Below, one piece after another: positions 52,412 through 60,101 of a stretch of 64,000 nucleotides of DNA (positions are counted from its first letter, which is position 1; each line of letters starts with the position of its first letter). Both the position numbers and the translations under genes were made by a program. Under the pieces are notes generated by a model. It worked only from the letters and a program-made list of their open reading frames with translations. It searched no databases and was not told where the DNA came from. The stretch comes from SHZI01 sp964417725. GTDB lineage: Bacteria > Pseudomonadota > Gammaproteobacteria > Steroidobacterales > GCA-2729495. The stretch is taken from the NCBI GenBank assembly GCA_964417725.1, contig CAYQIV010000004.1:1-64000 (forward strand), written 5' to 3'.

Positions 52412-53635
52412 ATGTATATTAATTTCTGGTATCCCATCATACGCAGCGAGGACCTGGGGCCGGGCAAGCCCGAAAAGGTCAAGGTGCTGGGCTGCAATCT
52501 GGTCGCGTTCCGTGACCAGGAAGGCAAGGCCCGCGTCATCAGCGACACCTGCACGCACCGCGGCGCGTCCCTGGGTGGCGCCTGGTCGGCCGGCACCGGC
52601 GGCGTCCAGCGCATCGTCAACGGCTGCATCGTCTGCCCGTACCATGGCTGGGAGTTCAATGGCGAAGGTGAGTGCGTCAACATCCCGTCGATCGGCTACG
52701 GCACCAAGACCCCGCCGCGCGCCAAGGTTGATGCCTATCCGGTCCAGGAAAAGTACGGCATCGTCTTTGCGTTCCTCGGTGACCTGCCGGAGAACGAGCG
52801 TCCGCCGCTGCTGAACGTCGAAGAGTATGGCCAGCCCGGCTGGCGGGCCAATTCGGTGCTCGTCCTCGAGGTCGACTATTACTACGAGCGTTCGATCGAG
52901 AACGGCCTGGATCCGGCCCACAACGAGTTCGTGCACCCGACGCACGGCCACCAGGGCAAGAACCGCGACACCTACAAGGTCAACGAGATCGAAATCGAAG
53001 ACCATCGGCAGGGCTGGGGTTTCTGGTTCTGGCACCGCTTCGACGCGCCGCCGCTTCCCGATGAGCAGCACGAGACTGCGCCGCTGTCCGGCGGCAAGAC
53101 CCCGTGGAAGGATGCCCGCACTGAGCGCGGCGACATCTATGCCGGTGGTGGTACCTATGGTCCGAACATGATGCCGACGTACATCAACATCGGTAAGGGC
53201 CAGATGTTTCGCCAGTACTTCTTCGAACAGCCGGTCGACGAGGGCAAGACGCGCATCTTCTTCCTCAACATGCGCAACTTCCTGCTCGAGCCGGAGAACG
53301 ACGGCCCGATTCACGCCCGCAACAAGGTCATCGCCGGCCAGGACATCCAGATCCTCCTCACCGTCATTCCGAAGCTGACCCCGCTCAGCCCGACCAAGGA
53401 GGTCCTGATGCCCGCCGACAAGCCGATCGCGACCTACCGCGCCTGGCTGGAGAAGTTCGACGAGAAGGGCTGGCGTATCGACTGGCCCGAGTTCCAGAAG
53501 CGTCACGAGAAGGACAAGGTCTACACCATCCCGAGCCCGGCCCGCCGCACTTCCGGCAACTGGGTTCTGGAGACCGTGCCGCTGCTCAAGAACCGTGCCG
53601 AGCGCATCAAGAAAGACGAGGAAAAGGCGGCCTGA
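52412..53635 (+). CDS. Rieske non-haem iron oxygenase, alpha-subunit type
   Basis: 407 aa. Rieske [2Fe-2S] ligands Cys47-His49 (CTHRGASLGG) and Cys75-His78 (CPYHGW). Mononuclear iron site: Asp167, His170 and His175 in DPAHNEFVH. This is the catalytic oxygenase fold, using O2 and electrons from a separate reductase. Overall style resembles pheophorbide-oxygenase/vanillate-demethylase-like members; the substrate cannot be read from sequence. No ferredoxin or reductase gene is adjacent. ATG 52412 has AAGAGG 10 bases upstream. It is monocistronic, with its own terminator, and shares an upstream element with the 61503 gene. Confidence 0.88.
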   Translation: MYINFWYPIIRSEDLGPGKPEKVKVLGCNLVAFRDQEGKARVISDTCTHRGASLGGAWSAGTGGVQRIVNGCIVCPYHGWEFNGEGECVNIPSIGYGTKTPPRAKVDAYPVQEKYGIVFAFLGDLPENERPPLLNVEEYGQPGWRANSVLVLEVDYYYERSIENGLDPAHNEFVHPTHGHQGKNRDTYKVNEIEIEDHRQGWGFWFWHRFDAPPLPDEQHETAPLSGGKTPWKDARTERGDIYAGGGTYGPNMMPTYINIGKGQMFRQYFFEQPVDEGKTRIFFLNMRNFLLEPENDGPIHARNKVIAGQDIQILLTVIPKLTPLSPTKEVLMPADKPIATYRAWLEKFDEKGWRIDWPEFQKRHEKDKVYTIPSPARRTSGNWVLETVPLLKNRAERIKKDEEKAA

Positions 53636-53666
53636 GTCCCCGCCTGTCGTCCGAGACCATGGACGG

Positions 53667-53698
53667 AAAACGGGCCCCTTGCGGGGCCCGTTTTTTTT
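53667..53698 (+). terminator. Rho-independent terminator of the Rieske gene
   Basis: Stem CGGGCCCC/GGGGCCCG with loop TTGC, AAAA before it and eight T after it. Confidence 0.95.
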
Positions 53699-53719
53699 CG
53701 GTCGGGTGAGGCCGCCGGC

Positions 53720-54160
53720 TCAGCCCGGTCGGCGCAGCATCTTCTCGATGTCGCCGGCGTGCTGCTCCTCGGCGGCGATCTGTGTGCGCGCATACTCCTC
53801 GAGCATGACCGAGCGGCCCTCGCTCTGGGCGAGAAGCTCGCGATAGATTGCCTGCGCGCCCCGTTCGTGCTCGAGCGATTCACGCAGGATGTCACCGACA
53901 TCATGCTTGTGACTTTCGAGCAGTGCGCCGATGCCCAGCGAGGGATGACCGCCGAGGTGGGTGATCATCTCGCCGGCCTGGCGGGCATGGAGCAGCGACT
54001 CATTGGCCTGGGCCTCGAGCCAGGAGATGATCGGGATACGGTTGTAGCCAAAGACCATGAATGAGTAGTGCGTGTAGCGCACCACGCCGGCCAGTTCCGC
54101 CTCGAGGATCCTGTTGAGTGTGCCGAGCACCGCCTTGTGGTCGATATCCTGGTGTGTCAT
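53720..54160 (-). CDS. Ferritin-like protein (bacterioferritin family, COG2193 type)
   Basis: 146-aa four-helix bundle. Candidate di-iron ligands: Glu in RILEAELAGVVRYTHYSF, Glu/His in ANESLLHARQAGE, Glu in ESLEHERGAQAIY, Glu/His in AAEEQHAGDIEKML. The spacing of the second motif (E-x3-H) differs from classical Bfr (E-x2-H), so it belongs to a side branch. Probably iron storage or iron detoxification. RBS AGGAGCAGGAAG and a TACAAT -10-like sequence (minus, 54205-54200) precede it. Confidence 0.85.
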   Translation of the reverse strand: MTHQDIDHKAVLGTLNRILEAELAGVVRYTHYSFMVFGYNRIPIISWLEAQANESLLHARQAGEMITHLGGHPSLGIGALLESHKHDVGDILRESLEHERGAQAIYRELLAQSEGRSVMLEEYARTQIAAEEQHAGDIEKMLRRPG

Positions 54161-54260
54161 CGCTTCCTGCTCCTGAGGGGGGGTTGGTGGGAGGGGTGGA
54201 TTGTAAGCCGGTCTTGCCGGGTCAATGCCTTGGCCGGTTGCCTGCCGTCCGGCTGATGGC

Positions 54261-54923
54261 TCAAGGCGAACCGCGCCGTAGCGCGCGATCCGAGACGAAA
54301 GGGTTGCTGCGTCGTTCTTCGCCGAAGGTCGAGGTGGGGCCATGACCCGGCACGAATTCGACGTCATCTCCGAGCGGCCATAGCCGCTCCGTGATCGAGG
54401 TGAGCAGTGTAGCGGTGTGGCCACCGGGCAGGTCGGTGCGCCCGACTGACCCGGCGAACAGCACGTCGCCGACAAAAGCCAGCCGGTCGGCGGCGCTGAA
54501 GTAGACGACATGGCCGGGCGTGTGCCCCGGGCAGTGGCTGACCTCGAGATCGACCTCACCGATGCGCACCCGGTCGCCGTGCTGCAGCCAGCGGTCAGGA
54601 GTGAAGGCACGGCCCGCCGGAAGGCCGAACATTCGTGCCTGGTCCGGCAACTGTGCGATCAGGGCCTTCTCGGCCGGGTGCGGCCCCTCGATGCGCAGGT
54701 CAAGCCGTTCAGCCAGTGCTGCGACGCCACCGGCATGGTCGATATGACCGTGTGTCACGAGGATGGTGGTGAGCCGCGCTGCGTGGGCCTCGGCCGCGGC
54801 GATGATTTCCTCAAGGTCACCACCCGGGTCGATGACTGCCGCTTCGCCCGTCCGATTGCAGCGCGCCACCGAGGCGTTCTGCGCGAAAGCAGTGACGGGG
54901 ATGATGGTGACCGACAATGTCAT
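54261..54923 (-). CDS. MBL-fold hydrolase, glyoxalase II-like (YcbL type)
   Basis: 220-aa metallo-beta-lactamase-fold protein. Metal motif THGHIDHAGG (HxHxDH), then CPGHTPGH, FVGDVLFAGSVGRTDLPGG and VPGHGPTST, which is the short glyoxalase-II/YcbL class. Likely a thioesterase for glutathione-type thioesters. It overlaps the nnrS stop by 3 bases, so it is probably co-transcribed with nnrS. Confidence 0.87.
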   Translation of the reverse strand: MTLSVTIIPVTAFAQNASVARCNRTGEAAVIDPGGDLEEIIAAAEAHAARLTTILVTHGHIDHAGGVAALAERLDLRIEGPHPAEKALIAQLPDQARMFGLPAGRAFTPDRWLQHGDRVRIGEVDLEVSHCPGHTPGHVVYFSAADRLAFVGDVLFAGSVGRTDLPGGHTATLLTSITERLWPLGDDVEFVPGHGPTSTFGEERRSNPFVSDRALRRGSP

Positions 54924-56116
54924 CTCAGCGCCTGCCCCGGGTCGGGTGGTTGGCGTGGGCGCGCGAGGATGGGGATATAGACCGCCAGGAACACCACGAA
55001 AACCACCACCCACAGCAGGGCGGCGCCGTCGATGGCCACCCTGTAGGCCCCGGGGATCGCCGGGCCAAGGCTGCGGAGCAGTGCCGCCCCCGCGAGCAGC
55101 AGATAGGCCGCCGCGATGGAGCCGGCGGCAGCCAGTGGCCGGCCGGTATGACCGAGCGCCACGCGGGTCATCATGGCGAGAATCACCCCGCCGACGCCAC
55201 CGACCGTCACCATGTGCAGGGCCGCGCTGCGCGGTAGTGGAGCGCCGAGGGCCGCGACACCGAGCAGCAAATAACCCGTGGCAAGCGCCGCAAAACCGAT
55301 ATGCAGCGACCACAGCAGCGGGTTGCGGGCCGTCAGCGTGCCACGCCAGGCGGCCAGTCGCCACAGGTTGGTGCCACCGGCAAGCAGGCAGAGTGTGCCG
55401 CTTGCCGCGCTGCCCGGCATCAGGCTGTCGGCCAGCCCGGCCACGGCGAGGAGGGTCACGGCCAGCCGGTCAAGGCTGGGCTGCACGCGTGGTACACGGG
55501 ACTCGCCGCGCGTGCGCAGCCAGTTGCCGGTGAAACCTGGTATTACCCGCCCGCCGATCACGGCGATGAGCAGCGCCAGCAGGTGGACCATGCCGGCCGT
55601 CGACACACGCTCGCCCCCGCTGATGACGCCGGCGGTGCCGAGGTGGTAGAGCGCGGTCAACGCGGCCAGCGTCCAGGTGATCGCGGCGATGCCGTAGTTG
55701 CGCCGGCTCATGCCGATGACGATCTCGCGCGTCGCAAGACCGGCGAGAATGATCGGGAACAGCAGGTCGACAGTAGCGACGACGGCCACCGGGGCCGGGC
55801 CGGGAAAGTTACCGACGAGGCGGCCAGCGAGCCAGGCGGCGGTGAGGACCATCAACCACGGCCCGCGGACATTCGGCCGGCCGGTCCAGTTGGCCACCGC
55901 GGTCAACAGGAAGCCGGCGACGACTGCACCGCCGAACCCCAGTGCGACCTCGTGCGCGTGCCAGTATGGCGAGAGGGCTGCCGGTGCCGCAGGCCAGCGG
56001 AACCCGTGGAATCCCAGCAGCCACAGGGCAATGGTCAGCACCGCATAACTGCCGGCACAGAGAAAAAAGATGCGGAAGGCATAGCTGAACAGAACCGGGG
56101 GAGGGTGCGAGGTCAT
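54920..56116 (-). CDS. nnrS: NnrS family protein
   Basis: 398-aa protein with about 12 TM helices, haem- and copper-containing in characterised members, part of NO-regulated genes in denitrifiers and protective against nitrosative stress. Motifs: SYAFRIFFLCAGSYAVLTIALWL, WHAHEVALGFGGAVVAGFLLTAVANWTG, GRVIPGFTGNWLR and LHMVTVGGVGGVILAMMTRVALGHTGRPL. ATG 56116 starts right before the first conserved residues; ATG 56170 would add 18 aa. Confidence 0.93.
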   Translation of the reverse strand: MTSHPPPVLFSYAFRIFFLCAGSYAVLTIALWLLGFHGFRWPAAPAALSPYWHAHEVALGFGGAVVAGFLLTAVANWTGRPNVRGPWLMVLTAAWLAGRLVGNFPGPAPVAVVATVDLLFPIILAGLATREIVIGMSRRNYGIAAITWTLAALTALYHLGTAGVISGGERVSTAGMVHLLALLIAVIGGRVIPGFTGNWLRTRGESRVPRVQPSLDRLAVTLLAVAGLADSLMPGSAASGTLCLLAGGTNLWRLAAWRGTLTARNPLLWSLHIGFAALATGYLLLGVAALGAPLPRSAALHMVTVGGVGGVILAMMTRVALGHTGRPLAAAGSIAAAYLLLAGAALLRSLGPAIPGAYRVAIDGAALLWVVVFVVFLAVYIPILARPRQPPDPGQALR

Positions 56117-56200
56117 GGCGTTCGGGTTGGCGCAGCAGCCGGACGGAGGCGCATTGTCGGCGAACAACATCAGCGATGCCAGCGCAGGACAGGCTGCAGC

Positions 56201-56214
56201 TTGACATGGGACAG
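56201..56214. promoter_or_regulatory. Weak FNR/DNR-like box between nnrS and the hemerythrin gene
   Basis: TTGAC-ATGG-GACAG agrees with the Rieske-gene box core at 10 of 14 positions. It lies 65 bases before the hemerythrin ATG and 85 bases before the nnrS ATG. Weak by itself, suggestive because of the gene content. Confidence 0.35.
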
Positions 56215-56278
56215 CCCGGCCGGGCCCGGGCCGGGCGACAATGCCGCCCTCCCTTCCGCCATTTTGAGGACGCGCTCG

Positions 56279-56707
56279 ATGATCAGGGACTTCATGACCA
56301 GCAGCCACCGTGATTGTGATGCCATCTACGCGAGGGCCGAAGCGGCCGCCGGCGACGGCGAGGCCGTGCGTGCCCGTGATGCGCAGGCCGAATTCGAGGC
56401 TGCCCTGGCCCATCACCTGGCGATGGAAGAAACTGTTCTGTTCCCCGAGTTTGAGGACCGGACCGGCATGCGTGCCGGCCCGACAGCCGTGATGCGCATG
56501 GAGCACGGGCAGATGCGTGCGCTGCTGGCGCAGATGAACCAGGCGCTTGAGGGTGGTGATCTGGCCGCCTACCTCGGTGCCGGTGAGACCCTGATGATCC
56601 TCATCCAGCAACACAACATGAAGGAAGAGCAGATGCTCTACCCGATGGCCGACCGCGCACTGTCCGACAGTGCCGGTGATGTGCTTGCACGCATGCGGGC
56701 CGTCTGA
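56279..56707 (+). CDS. Hemerythrin-domain protein
   Basis: 142-aa HHE cation-binding protein. Iron ligands are visible: His in SSHRDCD, His-His/Glu in ALAHHLAMEETVLFPEFE, His in RMEHGQMRALL, His/Glu in QQHNMKEEQMLYPM. Such proteins bind O2 or NO or repair Fe-S clusters (YtfE-like). ATG 56279 follows GAGGA. First gene of a three-gene string (hemerythrin, DUF2249, membrane protein). Confidence 0.92.
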   Translation: MIRDFMTSSHRDCDAIYARAEAAAGDGEAVRARDAQAEFEAALAHHLAMEETVLFPEFEDRTGMRAGPTAVMRMEHGQMRALLAQMNQALEGGDLAAYLGAGETLMILIQQHNMKEEQMLYPMADRALSDSAGDVLARMRAV

Positions 56708-56962
56708 ATGACGGTGCTGCGCGAGGTGACGCTTGACGTGCGCGGGCTGGTGCCCTGTGAGCCGATGGCGCGCATCCTTGCCTACCTCGACGGCCTTCCT
56801 GCCGGAACCCGCCTGTGCGCACTGCTTGATCGCGAGCCGTTACCCCTGCTGCCGCTCCTCGAGCAGCGTGGTTGGGCCTGGCAGATGGATCAACCGCAGC
56901 CCGGGTGCTGTGAGTTGCGGGTCTGGCGTCGCGATGCGCCTGCCGGGCAGGCCAGGTCATGA
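56708..56962 (+). CDS. DUF2249 domain protein
   Basis: 84 aa. LDVRGLVPCEPMARILAYLDGLPAGTRLCALLDREPLPLLPLLEQRGW is the DUF2249 (TusA-like fold) signature. Found beside hemerythrin and NO-reductase genes in denitrifiers; molecular role unknown. The start touches the previous stop and the end overlaps the next start by 4 bases. Confidence 0.9.
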   Translation: MTVLREVTLDVRGLVPCEPMARILAYLDGLPAGTRLCALLDREPLPLLPLLEQRGWAWQMDQPQPGCCELRVWRRDAPAGQARS

Positions 56963-58263
56963 CGGCAGCGCTGTCGCTGGAACAGGCCCCGCCACTGTCG
57001 GTGCCGTTGCGCTACTTCCTCACGGCGCCGCTGTTCGGCGTGGCCGCTGCGGTGCTGCTTTTCTGGCAAGGGCCGGAGATCGTCATCTCGCGCTGGATGC
57101 CTGCCACGCTTGCGCTGACGCACCTCATGGTGCTCGGTGTGCTGACCATGGTCATGTGCGGTGCGCTGTTCCAGTTGCTGCCGGTACTGGCCGGCGTGCG
57201 CGTCACGCACCCCGTGCGGGTTGGCGGGCTTTGCCACGCACTGCTCGTCTCCGGCAGCATTGCGCTGGCTGTGGGGTTTCTCGGTGGTGGTGCTGTTGCC
57301 TTTGGCGTGTCGATCGTCATGCTGGGCGCTGCCTTCGGCCTGTTCGTCTTCTTCGTCGGCAAGGGCGTCCGGGCAGCGCCCCACCGCCACGACAGCGTGC
57401 GTGGCATGGGCCATGCGTTGCTTGCCCTGGCCATCACCGCCGTGCTCGGACTGATGCTCGCTTGGGGGCATGCCCGCCATGGCCTGCCGCCATGGCGGGT
57501 GCCCCTGACCAACCTCCATGTGGCTTGGGGGCTGCCCGGCTGGGTGCTGGTCCTGATGGCGGCGGTGGCATGGCAGGTCGTGCCGATGTTCCAGATGACT
57601 GCCGAATATCCCGCTGCGCTGCGCCGCGGGCTGACGGCACTGCTCGTCCTCGCCGTGACTGTCCTGTCGGCGCTGAGCTTGCTGGCGCCAGCATGGACGG
57701 CCGTGCCGGTGGGGGTGCTGGCACTCCTGGTCGGCACTTTTGCGCTGCGGACCCTGGTGCTTCTGGCCCGTCGTCGACGCGCCCGCGGCGATGCCAGCCT
57801 CGCCTTCTGGCGGCTGTCGATGGTGTCGCTGGCACTGACGTCGGTTGCTGCACCCCTCGGCCAGATGTTGACCGGGCCGGCGGGTGATGCTGCGGCATTC
57901 TTTGCCGGCGTGCTGTTCATCGCCGGTGCCGCCACTTCCGTGATCCACGGCATGCTCTGCAAGATCGTACCGTTCCTGGTCTGGCTCCATCTCCAGCAGC
58001 AACTCGCGGCGTGCCCGGGGGCGATCGGTCGTTTCACGCCGCCCAACATGCATGCGGTGCTGCCCGAGCCTCGCGCCCGCATCCAGTTCATGGCGCATGC
58101 TCTGGCGCTGGTGCTCTTGCTTGCCGGCCTGTTCTTTCCCGCATTGCTGCGCCCGGCCGCGGTGGTTTGGCTGGTGTCTTTCGTGATGTTGGGCGCCAAC
58201 CTTGTCCTGGCGGCACGCCTGTATCGTGATGCGCAGCAGAGGATGCGTGCTTCGGCGTCGTAG
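56959..58263 (+). CDS. Polytopic membrane protein of a haem/NnrS-like type
   Basis: 434 aa with about 12 hydrophobic helices. Conserved-looking intramembrane histidines: ALTHLMVLGVLTMVMCGALFQLLPVLAG, LTNLHVAWGLPGW and SVIHGMLCKIVPFLVWLHLQ. This recalls NnrS and the haem-copper oxidase subunit I fold, but no CuB-type motif is seen. Operon with hemerythrin and DUF2249 points to NO or O2 handling. Family not certain. Confidence 0.78.
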   Translation: MTAALSLEQAPPLSVPLRYFLTAPLFGVAAAVLLFWQGPEIVISRWMPATLALTHLMVLGVLTMVMCGALFQLLPVLAGVRVTHPVRVGGLCHALLVSGSIALAVGFLGGGAVAFGVSIVMLGAAFGLFVFFVGKGVRAAPHRHDSVRGMGHALLALAITAVLGLMLAWGHARHGLPPWRVPLTNLHVAWGLPGWVLVLMAAVAWQVVPMFQMTAEYPAALRRGLTALLVLAVTVLSALSLLAPAWTAVPVGVLALLVGTFALRTLVLLARRRRARGDASLAFWRLSMVSLALTSVAAPLGQMLTGPAGDAAAFFAGVLFIAGAATSVIHGMLCKIVPFLVWLHLQQQLAACPGAIGRFTPPNMHAVLPEPRARIQFMAHALALVLLLAGLFFPALLRPAAVVWLVSFVMLGANLVLAARLYRDAQQRMRASAS

Positions 58264-58293
58264 GCGCCGGCCTGCGTTGGTAGGCTCGGCGCC
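58263..58293. terminator. Strong hairpin between convergent genes
   Basis: GGCGCCG-GCCT / AGGC-T-CGGCGCC, 11 base pairs with one bulge and an 8-base loop, just after the membrane-protein stop. No T-run, so termination is only a guess. Confidence 0.4.
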
Positions 58294-58327
58294 GTCAGGG
58301 TCGGCGGCGTATGGTGATGGAAGCGTG

Positions 58328-58930
58328 TCAGCGGGTCAGCAGCATCACGCCGATTGCCACCAACGCAGTGCCGCCGGCCCGTGCCAGCGTTTGGGTGCCG
58401 CGCTGCGCGGGCTTGAGTGCGAGCCCGGCGAACAGGCCGGACAGGTGCAGGATGATGGTGGTCGCGATGAAGCCGACGGCATAACCGGCGAGATTCCCGC
58501 CGGTGGGGGCCTCGGTGCCATGGGCATGACCATGGGCGAGCGCGAAGGCGGCGATGAGCGGGGCACCGAGCGCCAAAGGCAGGTACACGCCACCTGCGAT
58601 CAAGGCGCCGAGCACGATCACCGACAGTGCGATGGCCGGCTCAACCAGCGGGAGTGCCAGGCCATGGAATGCGAGAGCGGTGCCGACAATCATCAGGGCC
58701 GGGAACAGGGCCGGCAGCAGCCAGGCCGCCCGCCCGCCGAGTTGACTTGCCCACAGGCCGACCGCGAGCATGGCGAGCAGGTGGTCCAACCCGGTGAGCG
58801 GGTGCAGGATGCCCGCCGTGACGCTGGCCGCGCCGAGGGTGGCGACATCATGGGCCACGGCGATGCCGGGGGCCAGCAAGGTGGTGAACAGGCCAAAGAT
58901 CAGGGCGGCGTGCCCGGGTGCTCGGTGCAT
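58328..58930 (-). CDS. hupE: HupE/UreJ family nickel permease
   Basis: 200 aa with a signal peptide (ending IAVAHD) and six TM helices. The family signature HPLTGLDHLLAMLAVGLWA is present, plus a His-rich loop ALAHGHAHGTE. HupE/UreJ proteins import nickel for hydrogenase or urease. Divergent from nikR over a perfect NikR operator, which supports nickel as the substrate. No hydrogenase or urease gene is in the window. Confidence 0.92.
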   Translation of the reverse strand: MHRAPGHAALIFGLFTTLLAPGIAVAHDVATLGAASVTAGILHPLTGLDHLLAMLAVGLWASQLGGRAAWLLPALFPALMIVGTALAFHGLALPLVEPAIALSVIVLGALIAGGVYLPLALGAPLIAAFALAHGHAHGTEAPTGGNLAGYAVGFIATTIILHLSGLFAGLALKPAQRGTQTLARAGGTALVAIGVMLLTR

Positions 58931-58945
58931 CGATCGGCTCCATCA

Positions 58946-58973
58946 GTATGATGAAATCGTATATTCGTCATAC
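58946..58973. promoter_or_regulatory. NikR operator
   Basis: GTATGA (58946-58951), 16 bases, TCATAC (58968-58973): exact match to the E. coli NikR palindrome GTATGA-N16-TCATAC. It lies 15 bases upstream of the hupE start and 31 bases upstream of the nikR start, so it can control both. Confidence 0.93.
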
Positions 58974-59003
58974 CAATGACGTCAAGGCTGGGGAGGATGG
59001 CCG

Positions 59004-59474
59004 GTGCAGCGCGTGACCATTACGCTCGACGATGAATTGCTCGGTGAACTCGATCGCTACTCGGCGGCGCGTGGCGACGGCAACCGTTCGGAAACGGTGC
59101 GCGACCTGGTGCGCAGCGGCCTGCAGCAGGTGGCTGCAGATCGTGTTGGAGGTGAGGAGTGCGTGGCAGCACTGGTCTACGCCTACGACCACCGTGCACG
59201 TGAACTCGCTGGCCGGCTGACGCGCGGCTTTCATGACCACCACGACATTGCGCTGTCGACGCTCCACGTCCACCTCGACCATGACAACTGCCTCGAGGTT
59301 GTGGTGCTGCGCGGGCCGACCGGCAGGGTGGGCGACTTCGCCACGCAGGTTGCCGCAGAGCGTGGTGTGATCTACGGGCGGTTGGTGATGATGCCCGCGC
59401 ATGTGGCCGACGAGAAACACCCCCACGGCGATACCGCAGCGCATCCGCACGCACACACGAGAATCAGGAAATAG
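59004..59474 (+). CDS. nikR: Nickel-responsive regulator NikR
   Basis: 156 aa. N-terminal ribbon-helix-helix (RVTITLDDELLGELDRYSAARGDGNRSETVRDLVR) and C-terminal ACT-like domain with nickel ligands: His in FHDHHDIALST, His-x-His in LHVHLDH, Cys in NCLEVVVL. A His-rich tail (HPHGDTAAHPHAHTRIRK) extends beyond E. coli NikR and may also bind metal. GTG start. Confidence 0.95.
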   Translation: MQRVTITLDDELLGELDRYSAARGDGNRSETVRDLVRSGLQQVAADRVGGEECVAALVYAYDHRARELAGRLTRGFHDHHDIALSTLHVHLDHDNCLEVVVLRGPTGRVGDFATQVAAERGVIYGRLVMMPAHVADEKHPHGDTAAHPHAHTRIRK

Positions 59475-59507
59475 CGGGCCGGCCGGATGTGCCTGTGCTG
59501 AGCTGTG

Positions 59508-60077
59508 TCAGCCCCGGCCTATGGCGATATCGCAGAAGATCCGCCGTTCCATGAGCTTGCCGTTCTCGTCGAAGTACTCCCACAACCCATCCTTGTGGCC
59601 GTCGGCATAGATGTGTCGTTCGCGGAGCTGGCCGTTGTCGTAGAAGAACTCCCACAGGCCTTCCTTGAAGCCGTCCTTGTAGTAGCCACGGGCCTTGAGT
59701 TTCCCCTGGGCGTTGAATTGTTCGAAGAAGCCGTTGCGTTCACCTTCCAGGTAGAAAAGCCTCTCCCAAAGTTGCCCGTTCTCATGGTAGCGCTCGAAGC
59801 GCCCCGCGGGCTTGCCGTCGATCGAGCGTCCCTTGACCTTCAGTCGGCCGTTGCGGTGCCAGATCTGCCAGACACCATCGCGTTTGCCATCCTTGAAGTT
59901 GCCGCGAAACTCGATCTGGCCGTTATCGTAGTATTGCTCGCAGGGGCCGTCCTCGCGCCCCTTGCGGTATGTCCCCTTGAACTTGAGCTGGCCGTTGCGG
60001 TGGAAGCGCTCGGTCGGGCCATCGGGTGCGCTGAGCCCGGCGAGGAATTTCTGCAGTGAGACGAAGAACTGGATCAC
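59508..60077 (-). CDS. MORN/YwqK-type repeat protein, shorter copy
   Basis: 189 aa made of about seven repeats of the form YxNGQLxxRGxYKDGxxDGxWE (e.g. YYDNGQIEFRGNFKDGKRDGVW, FYDNGQLRERHIYADGHKDGLW). No signal peptide. GTG 60077 has a strong AGGAGGG 9 bases upstream. MORN-like/YwqK repeats form beta-hairpin solenoids that bind lipids or proteins; some are antitoxin-like. Function here unknown. 24 bases downstream of the second copy. Confidence 0.85.
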   Translation of the reverse strand: MIQFFVSLQKFLAGLSAPDGPTERFHRNGQLKFKGTYRKGREDGPCEQYYDNGQIEFRGNFKDGKRDGVWQIWHRNGRLKVKGRSIDGKPAGRFERYHENGQLWERLFYLEGERNGFFEQFNAQGKLKARGYYKDGFKEGLWEFFYDNGQLRERHIYADGHKDGLWEYFDENGKLMERRIFCDIAIGRG

Positions 60078-60101
60078 CGTGGTAACCCTCCTGGCCCGGT
60101 G

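Noticed and set aside
55301..56278. Upstream + strand extension of the hemerythrin frame over nnrS
   Set aside because: The extension is antisense to nnrS and has an Arg/Gln-rich shadow composition; ATG 56279 has a good RBS and starts the domain.
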